A stretch of DNA of 64,000 bases from NCBI GenBank assembly GCA_028023455.1, contig JAQFVV010000050.1:2916626-2980625 (forward strand), written 5' to 3'. Within the stretch, counting starts at the first letter, position 1. The number at the start of each line of letters is the position of its first letter. Both the position numbers and the translations under genes were made by a program. The notes beneath the pieces were generated by a model. It was not told where the DNA came from and did no database searches. It was given only the letters and a program-made list of their open reading frames with translations. Origin of the DNA: Epiperipatus broadwayi. Lineage: Eukaryota > Onychophora > Udeonychophora > Euonychophora > Peripatidae. Positions 34,229 through 46,389 of the stretch are shown piece by piece.

Positions 34229-36110
34229 TATATATATATGAAAGAGTGTGTTTGTGCAAAGGAAAGAATACTTGTGAGTTTTCAAGTAAACTGTGATGTC
34301 AGTGCTGTGTTTTGATAAGTGTACTGTTTTGAGGGCCTATAGTCTACCAAAGATATTTTAGTTACTAAATTGTAAAGATTTCACAAGTGTCATTCGTTCA
34401 AACATAACAAATGTAATTTAAAGTGATCGTGTAACACCTTCACCTTCTTATTTCCACACACTTAAGATTTGTCCATACATAAATGTTTGGGTCAAAGGAA
34501 TGGGTGGATTTATTCCATTCTTTATAAAATACTACATCTCGTGTCTGGAAAAAAATTGAGTATTCATTCATAATTTATCTTTAAAGTGCATGTGCATTGG
34601 CTTAATCGCTAATATTACTATTACATAAAAAAACATAGTGCTATATAAAATAATATCTCATTACTAAATTAAAACAAAATTTGTAAATCAATTATCAAAT
34701 TTAAAAAAAGAAATAAATTCTGATAAATTTTATTAAGAAGCTTTGTTTCATTTTTTTTTTTTTTTTTTTAACTTATAATGCTGGAAGTGATGAGACACTC
34801 TTAATATTGTTTACTTTGGTTCAATTTGGCATGTTTGTTTTTGTCAGCAGTTTTTTTTGGTAATTTGTCATAATGATAAAAAATTGGGACCTTCCTGTCA
34901 CAGAACTTGTGCTAATGGTCATGATATAAATAAAATGTAAATATTGTAATTATATATATTTTCTGTTAATATGTTAATTTAAAAAAAATGTAATTAATTT
35001 TTTCACAATTTGTTTTTTTAAATAACAGTAATAAAAAATAAAATGTACATTTTAAATATGACGTTTTTGGAAACATTTTTTGGGAGCCAACCAAATCTGT
35101 AGATTTATAAAATTTATGGCTGCCATCTTGGTTTACTTGATTACTCACAAGACCCCCCAAAAATTGTAATTTCCATATAATAGCTATAGAAAAATTTCCA
35201 GTAATAATTTTGCTAATTAACCATTGATTAAAATTTATATCCCCAAGGTGAACCATAGGGACTGGTAGCCAACATTTGATTTTTGAGTGCATTTACAAAG
35301 AAGTAAAAATGGTTCAACAGGTCCATTTAAATCTCAATGCCCATAGTTTCAGTGAGACTTAAAAAAGTTATTACATTTAACATAGATATATGTGTGTGTT
35401 TGTGTGTTTTATATTATTATACTAATGGTTTCAATTATGGATATATTTGTGTTTCGGTTATTGGTATTATAGTCATCTTAAACCTCACATTTGACTTTTG
35501 TCTTCTGTCTATCTTTTTTTCTTGGAGTTTGAATGGCACACCATCAGAATATCTGTCTGATGTATGTCCTAATAGAAATACAATTATGTTCATCCATGTA
35601 TGACAATAGATTAGGTTTTGAAATATAGATTACTTTGATTCTAGAGGCACTTTAGAGGTTTATCGATTATGTTAATATAAATAAAAACCTTTATAATGGC
35701 ATATAAAGGATTGAGAACCGTTTTACACAGAAATGAAAAGTTATATTAATGCATTACTGAAAGAGAATAATATAAATTTATATACATGGGTTGTTATCCA
35801 ACCTAATAAAAATGTCACAAATTTATAAATAAATTAAGAAAATCAATAACACCAATAAATATTGAAAATCTATTTCTAAATGTAGAAAGGAATTAATAAA
35901 CAATAAATAATATATGCTGTAAGCTTTGACTTTTCATTATTATATATAATTATTGAAACAAAATTTAGTTAATTAAATTATAAATAAAATATACTTAATA
36001 TTTTCAATATCATGCTAAAATAATTATCCAATCAGCTCTTCAAGAACAATTGTTATGTATGACAATAACCGACATCAGTTTCAGAAACTGTTGTTATATT
36101 TATAGGTACA
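34229..36110. other. AT-rich DNA, one weak minus-strand frame
   Basis: A 108-codon minus frame (34966-35292) begins MHSKIKCWLPVPMVHLGD and is less AT-rich than its surroundings, but it shows no domain I know. An 88-codon plus frame (35337-35603) overlaps a TG run and has hydrophobic stretches. Neither is supported as a gene. Confidence 0.3.
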
Positions 36111-36119
36111 TATGTATTG

Positions 36120-36269
36120 AACTCAGATTTTCAAGCACCCTCAACTATCCACACTATCTCATACAACTGATACACATGACCACACACATGTAGAAAAGAT
36201 AAATAATCACTAATGTTCGTATTTCGTGCTAATTCAGCACTCATCACTTGGTCCAAATTATTATCTTCT

Positions 36270-36304
<35 letters not shown>

Positions 36305-36440
36305 ATCAGTACAGTTTATATTAAGATAGAAAATCTTCACACTTTAATGGACAGACTTCAATCTACTCCAACTTCCAACTTTTCAGCCATTCATATCATT
36401 GATAATCTAATGATGAAAACCCAAATCCCATACTTATGCC
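36120..36440 (-). repeat. HHR-bearing dispersed repeat, family B, copy 2
   Basis: It matches 2290-2640 in reverse orientation, including the embedded (CA)n(TA)n run (36272-36304) at the same position and the GTCCATTAAA leader. The distal part (36120-36180, CAACTATCCACACTATCTCATAC) also matches 43195-43245. Confidence 0.7.
36188..36272 (-). ncRNA. Hammerhead ribozyme-like, family B2
   Basis: Minus strand: stem I strands AGAUAA.UAAU..ACCAA before the core and UUAGUGAUUA.UUUAUCU after it pair over most of their length, and TGTAGA/TCTACA extends it. The core is GUGAUGA (36241-36247; C3 changed to G). Stem II GUGCU/AGCAC is perfect with a GAAUU loop, and GAAA is at 36222-36225. The cleavage triplet reads ACA in place of AUA. 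Structure is very clear; two catalytic positions are lost. Confidence 0.75.
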
Positions 36441-36932
36441 AATATTACATATGTATTTAAATATGAGAAGACATTGGCAGTTTATAAGTTAAATATGAAG
36501 TAATATTACAAACAACGTTATCAAGATTTTACTTCCATTAGCTATTAAAAATTTAAATGCTATATATATATATATATATATAAATATGTGTGTGTGACTG
36601 TGTGCGTATATATATCTATTACATTTGCTAAGCTCTTTGTCTAGTTAATTATAGACACACTAAATACCGATGAATTATATTTATTGCTATGATTAATTTA
36701 CAGATTAAAATGGAAATTTTTCTGTGGTTACTTTAACTTCTTTCCATTAATAATTAATTATATACTTTCTAATTTACCAATTAATGACAGTTTCAATTTA
36801 AGATGAGGTTATCTTTAAAAGAAAAAAAATACCAAAGTAATTCAATAATATATACAATTTGTCTTTTTACACTAACACACACTATTTATACATATGAGTA
36901 TAATAATGCTCAAGACTAAATGGGTTCATAAA

Positions 36933-37120
36933 TAATCATTAAAACCAGGCAACCCCTAGACAATCTCACTAGCAATAACAATCAACAATCTCAAACTATT
37001 GTCAAGGCAATCTTTTAATCTTTATTGTTAAAAGAAGGTTGCCTTGGCAACAGTTTGAGATTTTTGATTGTTATTGATAGTGAAATTGTATAAATATTGT
37101 TGACTTGTTTTAATGATTAT
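36933..37120. mobile_element. Hairpin MITE, copy 1
   Basis: Near-complete palindrome: ATAATCATTAAAAC ... CAACAATCTCAAACTATTG on the left is mirrored by CAGTTTGAGATTTTTGATTG ... GTTTTAATGATTAT on the right, with a short TTTATTG centre. Half copies occur at 43784-43873 and 57763-57856. Non-autonomous DNA element or retro-hairpin; superfamily unknown. Confidence 0.75.
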
Positions 37121-38364
37121 ATTTATATTCTGACAATCAAGGCAGAGCTCCGCTTTTAAAATCCTTCAAATATCAAATCAAATATTAGTTTTAATAATGT
37201 AACAATAGATCTTCATAGCTTAACTATCTAGAATTGGAATGGAAATAACTGAATTTTCCATTGAGTAATGTAAAGACAATCAACTATGAGAAGATAGAAT
37301 GGTACTATCAATCCTTTAGCTTTGTTGATATTTAAGCTTACTTGATTGACATTATTAATAAATTAGAGAGTGTACTATATTACATAACTTTTTGAATATA
37401 TTTAAAAGTTATATTCAACAACGTATTCTTGAAATATACAAATAAAGATATCTGAATAATATAAGTTATCCCCAACATACCTTTTATGCTTTTCAATTGT
37501 CATGATGTAAATGGAAGGTGTTCAACACTTATGATAGCAAAATATCCTTTAGTAATTCTTCTATTTAAGGGAGAGTGACACTTAGTGATTAATTTTAAAT
37601 TAAATCAAAACAAAGAAATAGAAAATATTTTTAAAATCATTACACTTAATTGAGCCCCTTCAAAACTCTTTTAATAATCATCATCAAAATGTTGATATGC
37701 TTAATTTGAGTTTAACCATTTGCATCTGTAACTCTATATTTCAAACTATTACATACATACATTTTGCTATTGCTAATTTATGGACCTAAACATATTTAAA
37801 GGGCAAGTCATATGTAAAAATAAGCTTATTAAGGATTATTTAAATATTGGGAATACCATCACTAATGTAATTACTAGAATAATAAAAACTATACTAAAAA
37901 ATGAGACCATACTATCAGTTAAATTTAATTCGGAATCAAGGGGCATTTTATTGAATCCAAACTATATTTGATAAATTCAACACTATAATAATAATTTGAT
38001 AACTTTACTTTTCTTCTTGTATTCTTAATAACTTCTAAAATGTGTGTGTGCATTATATAAATTGAATTTCTCCACAATGTTTTAGTTAAATGTATTCTAA
38101 TTAGATTACAAAATATAATTAAAAGTTGATTCAAATATTTCAGGTTAAATAAAATATATGTGTCAATGCATTGTATGTTACAATCATGTGACCACAATAA
38201 GGAATAATAAGTGACGTAATCTTATAACTAAAAACATATTTTATTTACAATTAATATGACGAAATAATAATTAATTTATTAAATTAAAAATTTGACAAAA
38301 TACTTTTTTTATTATTTTCAACATAAGAATTTTAATATTATTTATGTGTGAAAGATTACAGACA
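37121..38364. other. AT-rich DNA, no gene recognised
   Basis: Frames at 37780-37971 (+) and 37925-38197 (-) overlap and carry no motif. I see no repeat shared with the window. Confidence 0.35.
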
Positions 38365-38815
38365 AAAACACACAGCAAGCTAGACTAATCAATGGATGCC
38401 AGAAGGCTTATGCATAAAATCCCTATCTAGTGCCTACTCATCCAATATCCCTAGACTAGTTTCTGGTTTGTGGCCTTCGACAGTGAGGAGCCTTGGATCT
38501 GAGAGAACTGCACCTAGATCTTAGGATCTAATGCAACCCTCCAGCACCCATCTTTTATCTCCACTTAACTACAAAACTATGAGTCTTAAACTGAAAACCC
38601 CTTAATGTTTTCAATGCAAGCCCATTAGTTTACATAGTCATACATTTTTGATGTCTTTGGTTCTTTAATAACCATAGCCATCACTGTCCTACTAGGCAGA
38701 ATTCATTACTCTAGCTTGCTGTGTGTGGCAATAAGTATAGTGAGTTTTGCCTATTTTAAAACAGTTATACCCAAGCATAGGAAGTGGTGGTTATGTGATG
38801 TTTATTGGTTATCAC
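38365..38815. mobile_element. Long-inverted-repeat MITE, copy 3
   Basis: Same family as 4941-5424: CTAGACTAATCAATGG, AATCCCTATCTAGTGCC, CTGGTTTGTGGCC, AACTACAAAACTATGAG and the tip ATACCCAAGCATAGGAAG. The right arm is diverged and shortened. Confidence 0.65.
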
Positions 38816-39164
38816 TTTTATTATGATCTTGATCCTAAATTTGACTTGTGTAAATCCTTAAGAAAGATTATGAAGCTTGCTAAAAGCTGAATAAGAAAAT
38901 TGCTTAGTACTGAATAAAATTTAGAATAAAATCAGAGGATATTTTTATTCAGTATGTGATTTAAATAACTGACATCAAATTCTCACGTTAATATTTATTA
39001 CATCTATGCTTCAAATATATAATTCTTCAAATACTGTATCTTAGAATATTATGACAGCAACGTATTTGCTATGGCCAATTATGCAGTGGTTTAACTATGA
39101 AAATATGTAAATTGGAAGGACACACTTCATCATATACTAAAATCAAAGGAATGGTTCAACTTTT

Positions 39165-39460
39165 AACATATATATATATAAACAAAAAAAATACTTATAT
39201 ACCCACGAAATAGTTTAATATTTCAGCCAGAGATAAATAAATATATACAGTAAAATGGCGATATTCAAAAATTACAGATTTGATAAAAGATTACAAATTC
39301 AACAACAACAACAAAAAAATCCGATTGGTCAGAAAAACTTACACGGGATATTAAACCAACCAATGACAAATTAATTACAATGCATACTTAAAACGAACGA
39401 ACAAACAAAAAAACTGCATTTTGTACTAATCAAATATAATTATAAAAGTGGTCTGTGCTC
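39165..39460 (-). repeat. Family C terminal-repeat-like copy without hammerhead core
   Basis: It matches the reverse complement of 31790-32040 (CAGTAAAATGGCGATATTCAA, GATATTAAACCAACCAATGACAA, TTTGTACTAATCAAAT). The CUGAUGA and most of stem II are deleted; CUGGCUGAAAUAUU remains. Confidence 0.6.
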
Positions 39461-40264
39461 ATATTAATATTTGCTTAAAAGTTAAAATACTTATACATAT
39501 AAATCAAAAAATCAAAGTTAGTGCAAAGTACAATAATTATTAATATCAATTAATTATTTATCTATTTACTAGTTAAACAATAATAAAATCTTCATATAAA
39601 AAAACTTTTGCATAAAAAAATCTTATATAAGAAAACTCCCACATATTAAAAAAAAAACGTCATATACAAAAAAATTTTAACAAGAAAATTATAACAAAAA
39701 AATTCTAGGAGACTAGATATATATATATATTACAATGTCAGTAAATTAGTCACTATTAAAATATATGTAACAACATCTGTGTAAGTTTAGAGGTGCATCC
39801 TCTATTAATCAACAAGAAATGATTGTCCCCAAATCTACCTTACCCTTGAAAAATGAATTATAGATAAATAACGTAAGTTATTATGAGATATAATAAAAAT
39901 ATGTTAATTCTGCATAACCTTTATTAGAAAATAAATTGCTTACACAGAAGATTAGTTCATTCATGCAAATTGAACTGTATGTGGAATAATTGGTGTACAA
40001 GAAAAAAAATAATTGTATTGAAGCAGTCAATCTTAACCCAAGATTGAGCTTCATTATTCTACCACTTAACAAACACTAGCCTAACATCAAACCCTACATC
40101 CCACCCTGCTCCTTTAGTCATGTATATATAAGTTGTATATGTATCTCTGAGAATAGCATCTAAAATTTATAAATATAAAGTTGAGATGATTTTTTAAAAT
40201 TATTTTATTATTATTAAACGCCGTAGGTGTGGCTCAGCAATGTATATGCTACAGGAGCATATAT

Positions 40265-40470
40265 ATATATGGATGATAATAGATGGATTGACTGAAATCT
40301 TAAACTGGATTTCAAGAGATTGTAAAAGACCCAGAAAGAGACCAAATGTGAGATGGATGGATGAAATAAGAAAGTGTACAGGGGTGATGTGGAGAAGAGA
40401 AGCTAAAAATCAGAGGAGATGGATTGAACTTGGAGAGACCTTCATCCTGCAGTAAAGGTTGATGATATAT
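40265..40470 (+). pseudogene. RTE/BovB-like LINE C-terminal fragment
   Basis: The frame 40240-40455 reads NWISRDCKRPRKRPNVRWMD, EIRKCTGVMWRREA and RRWIELGETFILQ, the conserved tail downstream of the RT domain in RTE-type elements, and it is followed by a short TGATGATATAT tail. It is the best preserved copy of this 3' end in the window. No RT catalytic motif remains. Confidence 0.7.
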
Positions 40471-41159
40471 ATAAATAAAACAAAATATTAATGTTGTGAA
40501 TCAATTTATTGTACATTTTGTAAAATTATTTTTTTTATTAATTTATATAGTTATGTAAAAATCCAAGACAGAAGATGCAACCGTTAACTGTTCAAAAATA
40601 ATTCAATGGGTGGAAATACAATATTGTTTCAGGGGATGTAAAAGAATGTTGAATTAAAGTGTTTACTGAAAGTAAAATTGAAACAAAGCTAATGGATTTT
40701 ATTTTGATAGTGGACATTTTTGTCAAATCTACTTCCAATCTGGAAATAGATTTAAATTTATTTTGGGTACCAATAACAATGGAAAAAGTATTTCTTTAAA
40801 TTAAAGATTACATTTAGGCTAGGAATTTAACTAAAAGCATTCTTTAAATACTTTAAATAGGGCCAAATTTTAGCTATAAAAAAAGAGAAAAAGAATTATG
40901 AGCAGTTGCCAACATACTTCATGCCAGTGTAATTTTTAAAAATGGTATTCAAGTAGAGGGACCTAAGCCACCTTTCCTCATGTCTGAGACCATTTCCTCA
41001 CCATTCCACAGTAAAGCTCCTTACAGTTAAAAGTGTCTGAGCTGTTAGAAAACCACTAAGGTCAAGAAGAAATGCCTTCAATGTAATTAGAATCTGCCTG
41101 CCCTGAAAATCAAAGAATGCTGCCTCAAGACAAGATTCATTCAAACCATTGCTTTAGAG

Positions 41160-42454
41160 CAGTGGTCTTCAACCTTTTCATACCTGTGGCCCAGCAAAAA
41201 TAAGGATAAGATTTCGCAGACCAGCAGAAGTTTACAGATAAATTTTCTTAAAGATGTAATCTGCTTAGCCTTAGATAAACATAATTGTTATAACTGACCA
41301 AAGCAGCACCCTAGTTAATGTGTATTGTAATGGTGTTGCTTACCTTCACATGCTGAACACAGAAAACAGTACAATAACAATTGTTCTCATTAACGTGCTT
41401 GCATTTCTATGTTTATTATTTCATTGTTAAAACATTCAAGAATAAAATGTTATTCACCTGAATGTTGGGAAATATCATAGCTAGAGTAATCACATGGCAA
41501 TGATTATGATAAATGTATTATCTGTATTTAATGTTAAATATACAAGATGGTTATATATATATATATATATATATGGAGGTTGTCTTGATAGTAGTAAGGG
41601 TAAAATAGAAATCGCGTAATTAATCACTGTACAGTCAAAAAAAAATTGCCGTATTTTAAATCTGAAAAAATAAAACGAAATGTGTAAAAGTCTGAATTTT
41701 GATGTTATTGTAATTTTTTTTTGTGCTGGTGTGTTGAAAGGATCAAAAAATGTAATTAATAAAAAAAGTTTTTTTTAAAAAATGGTAAAATAGATATCAC
41801 GTAATAGAAATAAAGCCCCCCCCCCCTTCTCCAAAAAAAAAAAAATGGCAAAATTATTTTTTGTTTGTTTTTATTTTTAAAAAAAGGTTAACAGAAATTG
41901 GTTTTAAAAATAAAAGTTTTAGTATATTAGCAGTATACAAATAAAACCAAAAAATATCGCCTTATAGGCCAAAAAATAAGTGAGGCTATTTTTAAACAAC
42001 AACAACAAAAAAGAAAACAAAACTTGAAAAAGTCAAAAGTTTTGATCTTGTTTTAACACATAAACAATGCCGACAAGTGACCGTGTTTGGCTATCAAAAG
42101 TCAACTGGAGTTTGTATAATAAAAAACTTTTTTTTTTTAATTTTGAATTTTTTTAGAAAAATAATAAATTTATTCTATCTCTCCATAAACATCTGTGATA
42201 AATAGAAAAACAAATTAATTTATGTATGATTGATTAGAATTCGTTTTTGTTCTGTTTCTTAGTTTTTAACAGAGTAAAAATTCAATGAAAAAAATAAATA
42301 AAAACTGTTTATATTAATTAAAAGTTTAAAATCTTATTATTTTGTTATTACTAACTTTCTTGCCAGTCTAGCATGGCCCAGTAGAAAACTTCTGCGGCCT
42401 GGTGCCGGGCCATGGCCTGGTGCCGGGCCATGGCTCGGTGGTTGAAGACCACTG
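41160..42454. mobile_element. hAT non-autonomous DNA transposon
   Basis: Terminal inverted repeats CAGTGGTCTTCAACC and GGTTGAAGACCACTG end a ~1.3 kb element. Flanking octamers CTTTAGAG (41152-41159) and TTCTAGAG (42455-42462) fit the nTCTAGAn target duplication of Ac-type hAT elements. The right end has a tandem GGCCTGGTGCCGGGCCAT. No transposase frame is seen. The TIR family resembles the common CAGTGGT(T)CT-type of animal hATs. Confidence 0.85.
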
Positions 42455-43257
42455 TTCTAGAGGATCATGAGGTTAAAAAACCCAAAAGTCATCTTAGTTG
42501 CCTTACCTGATTTATAACTAATTAATCTTAAAATTAATGCCTTTTTCTTTCAATGTTGAATCTCTGTTAATTTGATGATCGGCGAGCATTTTAACCCAAC
42601 TTTCTAATTTCTGTACATCGATTCTCTATAACCATAACTAATCATAATGTATATTCAATCATCCAACTCATGTTTCTTATTATTCCTGTAATTTAGTGTG
42701 GTAATAATATTTCCTTGCTGCTCAATTTATAAATGTAAATGCCAATCAAACCCAGTCTTATGAGCTTCATATATATCCCACTATGGAGTAAGAGAGGGAA
42801 TAAAATAATTAATTATTTAATTTTTATTTATATCTAAATAGCTCATAAGGTTGAGTTTTTTCTTTCTAATACATATATGTATTCAAAATAGTTTTTTGTT
42901 AATGGACAAGCTTCAGATGACTCCACCCCACAACTCCTCAGCTGTCCATTTCATTGAAAATCTGATGATGAAATGCTCAAAGCCCACATTGGTGCCAACC
43001 TTCTCATCCTACACATGTTAATCATAAGTCACTTTTACCCCTCATGTACAGGACGTAATCCATTTACATGCAGGTACAAAGGATGGTCAGACCTTACAGT
43101 ACTATATTTTTAATATATAATTTTTTTTCTATAAAACAGACTTTTTCATACCTGCACTCCAATATGTAATATATAGGGGTTGAACTCAGACTTTCACACA
43201 ACCTTCAACTATCTACACTATCTCATACCATTGACACACTTTATCACACACCTGTCG

Positions 43258-43330
43258 AAAATATAAATAATCACCAATATACATATTTTGTGTTAAACCA
43301 GCACTTGTCAGTTGTTCCAGATTCTCAACT
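43258..43330 (-). ncRNA. Hammerhead ribozyme-like, family B3
   Basis: Minus strand: CUGACAA (43305-43311), stem II GUGCU/AACAC, AAAA for GAAA, stem III UAUGUAUA as U-A/A-U pairs closing a two-base loop, cleavage triplet AUA, then UUGGUGAUUA. Core changes are G8 to A and G12 to A, both explained by CpG decay. Confidence 0.65.
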
Positions 43331-43410
43331 CCACATATATGTGAAGATGATAATCTGTACCAAATGACAAATCTGGTTTAACATGCTGGGCATTGATTGT
43401 ATACATGCAT

Positions 43411-43490
43411 GGAGATAATAATCTGGACAAACTGACAAGTGATGGTTTAGCATGAAATATGTTTATTGGTAATTATTTATCTTTTTGACA
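43411..43490 (+). ncRNA. Hammerhead ribozyme-like, family B4
   Basis: AGAUAA.UAAUC strand (43412-43424), CUGACAA core (43432-43438), stem II GUGAU/AGCAU, GAAA (43454-43457), UAUGUUUA, then UUGGU.AAUUAUUUAUCU (43466-43482), which pairs back; GCATG/CATGC extends stem I. G8 is lost. Confidence 0.65.
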
Positions 43491-43514
43491 TGCTTAGCAT
43501 TGATTGTATATATC

Positions 43515-43595
43515 TGTGGAGATGATAATCTGAACCAACTAACAAGTGCTGGTTTAGCATGAAATACATTGATAATAATTTATCTTTTTGACATG
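43515..43595 (+). ncRNA. Hammerhead ribozyme-like, family B5
   Basis: CUAACAA core (43539-43545), stem II GUGCU/AGCAU with GGUUU loop, GAAA (43561-43564), and a shortened stem III/I return (UACAUUGAUAAUAAUUUAUCU). Two core changes; inactive by inspection. Confidence 0.55.
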
Positions 43596-43715
43596 TATGT
43601 GATCAAGGGATCAGCAGTATGAGATAGTGTGAATAGTTAAGGGTCATGTGAAAGTCTGAATTCAACACCCCCTATTATTTAAGTGTATTTGCTAATAATG
43701 TTGGTATATATATAT

Positions 43716-43786
<71 letters not shown>

Positions 43787-43788
43787 TA
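43716..43788. repeat. (GATA)n microsatellite
   Basis: An uninterrupted TAGA/GATA repeat of roughly 17-18 units directly precedes a hairpin-MITE half copy (43784-43873). Confidence 0.95.
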
Positions 43789-44980
43789 ATGATTAGAAAA
43801 CAGAAAACACTTAGACAATCCCAGTATAGATAACAATTAACAATCTCAAACTGTTGTCAAGGCAACCTTATTATATATATGTAAGTTTATCTTTAATTTT
43901 GTTAATGAAAATGGTAAGATTCTTCATGAGGAGAGAAACTATAATAAAAGAAATATTAAGGAGGTAATTTTTATAAATAAAAATAATATTTGTCTATAAT
44001 TAATAGACAATCTACTAATGTTAAAATTCAGGAATCTGGAAATATGATTTGATGATGTTGACGTCTGTTACATTTGAATTGAAATGGTGGTTGAAGAAGG
44101 TTAAGTGATTAACGAAAGTACTTCTTTGGATTATAATACTTTGTTATAATATAGTATTACTCTTATAATCAGTATTATTTTTATTATATATATATATATA
44201 CAACATTCAATGGCAGACTTATAGAGGTAGAGGTTCATGTGTAATTATTATTTATACATAATTATAGAATAAAGGATAATTAAAAAAAGGATAAATATGT
44301 AGTTCTCTTAAAATAGATCACATTCTCAACCGTCTAGTACTTTATTGGAAGCCATCGGCATATTGCAACCATATATATATTAAAATTTAAATTGAAATAT
44401 TTTATCTGCAAGACATTTTAATAATTTTTCTTCGATCAAAATCGTATATTTATTTTCTTTCCTTGTGGTACTGAATTGAAGTTGGAAAATCTATTTATAA
44501 CTTTTAATAATTGCAATAAATTGAGTTGGCTTAAAAATTTATATATCTAAAATATTTTTTATTATTTTTAGATTGCTAATAAAAATAGCTAATATTTTAA
44601 AACTATAGTTTTATAAAAAATAATAAAGCATTTATTTTTCCTTTCTTAACGTTTTAAAAAAATATTTTGTTTTTCATTTATTTTCAAGACAATTTAATTT
44701 TTAAAATTTCAGATTTTATTGAAATAATTTTTTTACAAATTAGAAGAATGAAAATCAGCTTAGAAATAATAGCATTTGCTCTACGAGGATACATATATAT
44801 ATATTATACTTTAATTTCCAAGTGTGAAATTGTATGCACTCACAACTTTCACGCCATTAACTTCTGATAAATACATTAATTATTATAAATCGGGGGGGGG
44901 GTAAGAAAGACAGGAGAAATAAAAAACTATTTTAGAAGTGATTTTTGCAACGATTATACAAACCAATCTGAAAACACAAT

Positions 44981-45695
44981 TATGTCCACATATAAAACAT
45001 ATAGTGTCATTTTTCTGATTATTTGATATGTATGAGGATGTCTTTTAAGTTCATCAACAGCAGAATTTTCCTTCTGAAATACTTTATAAAGCTCTCCAAT
45101 ATAATTTATTTTTGGACATATCTTTTTGATGAAAACTAATTGGCAATATACTTTTTTGGAATGCCTTTTTAAATAAGCTTTTTAACATAGAAAGGGTTTA
45201 CTTATTCTGTAAAACCATGTTCAAATTAACCATAAAAATACCCTTTTAGGAAGACTTGTGTTGCTACTTTCATTTTACATTTTCAGTCCAATGAAGGTGT
45301 GATTTATAGTAGTACACTTTATGGTATATACAAATATGTCTACATATAAAACATATAGCACCATTTTTTTCTGATTATTTGTTATTTATGAAGATGTTTT
45401 TAATTTCTTCAGTAGTAGACTTCTTTCTGAAGTACTTTAATACTACTTCTAAATAAAGCTCTTCAATATAACTTATTTTTGACCAAATCTTTCAGATGAA
45501 AACCAATTGACAGTGGAATTCTTTAAAATGTCTATTTTAATAAGCCTTTTAACATAGAAAAGGTTTGCTTATTCCATAACAACCATAGTCAAATTAACTC
45601 CAAAAATAGCTTTTTAAAAAAACTTGCATTGTCAATTCTGTTTCAGATTTCCAATCCAACAAAGGTGTTGTTTTATAGTAGGATACTTCACGGTA
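44981..45695. repeat. ~354 bp tandem duplication
   Basis: TATGTC(C/T)ACATATAAAAC starts at 44981 and again at 45335, and the two units align to the end (TTTATAGTAG(T/G)A.AC.T.A(T/C)GGTAT). Divergence is substantial, so the duplication is old. No ORF and no convincing hammerhead. Confidence 0.8.
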
Positions 45696-46029
45696 TCTAA
45701 TGCAACAAGATGAAAAACATTAATTGATTTGGTTATCTAGTCATTGTATTTTTAAAAATTTACTGAGAAGCCTTCAATGAAACTATTGAATGCCTTTATA
45801 ATGTGCAAAAATAGGATCCATCCACCACCATATAATAAGTTAATTAAAATAATTAACTGTATTAGTTGATGTAGTTATTTCTCTGTGATGAAATATTCCA
45901 TATTGCCCTGCAATAAAATATTCCATCTTTTAAATTGTTATAAGCAGCAGTGCGCTGGAGTCTGTGTTGTACCTCAACATCTAAATCCACTTTTCTACTA
46001 CTAAAACTATCAAGATCTTTAAACTAGTT

Positions 46030-46350
46030 TATATTATTAAGTTGATAACCAAAATATTTCATATTAGGTTCATCAATTATGCTTCCATTTGTATTTATAA
46101 TTTGTCCTGAATAATTATAATAAATACTTTCTTTGAATTGATTTATTATCACATTATATTTTCTTTTTTTTGTGAAAATCAATTCAACATTACATTAGTT
46201 TTTATTCTATTTTCTTGTTTTTATCTCATAAGTTCTGCAATATTTTTGTTGTGTTCTAAAGCATTATTTATTAAAATAAGTGCATTATCTTCAAAATTTA
46301 AATATCTTAAATAAGATTCATTTAATCCACAAAATAATTCTTATAAATTT
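46030..46350 (-). pseudogene. RTE-like reverse transcriptase fragment
   Basis: The minus strand reads YLNFEDNALILINNALEHNK then IAELMR..KQENRIKTNVMLN, matching the layout of the decayed catalytic region at 30080-30200 (ED N in place of ADD, then K-T-x-V-M). Frames are broken. Confidence 0.5.
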
Positions 46351-46389
46351 ATTAAATTTGAAGACATGGAATCAATCTGCCATTAGCCA

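Larger units (their letters stand above)
42890..43690. repeat. HHR family B inverted and tandem cluster
   Basis: The outer arms GAACTCAGACTTTCACAC..CAACTATC (43183-43210) and GATAGTGTGAATAGTTAAGG..GTGAAAGTCTGAATTC are inverted. Inside, a GATAATAATCTG unit begins at 43346, 43413 and 43521. The left arm has one minus-strand hammerhead and the right part two or three plus-strand ones. 42910-42990 matches the flanking module of copies 1 and 2. Confidence 0.7.

Noticed and set aside
34966-35292. 108-codon minus frame as a host exon
   Set aside because: No domain, no clear splice context and no homologue recognised; length is within chance for the window.
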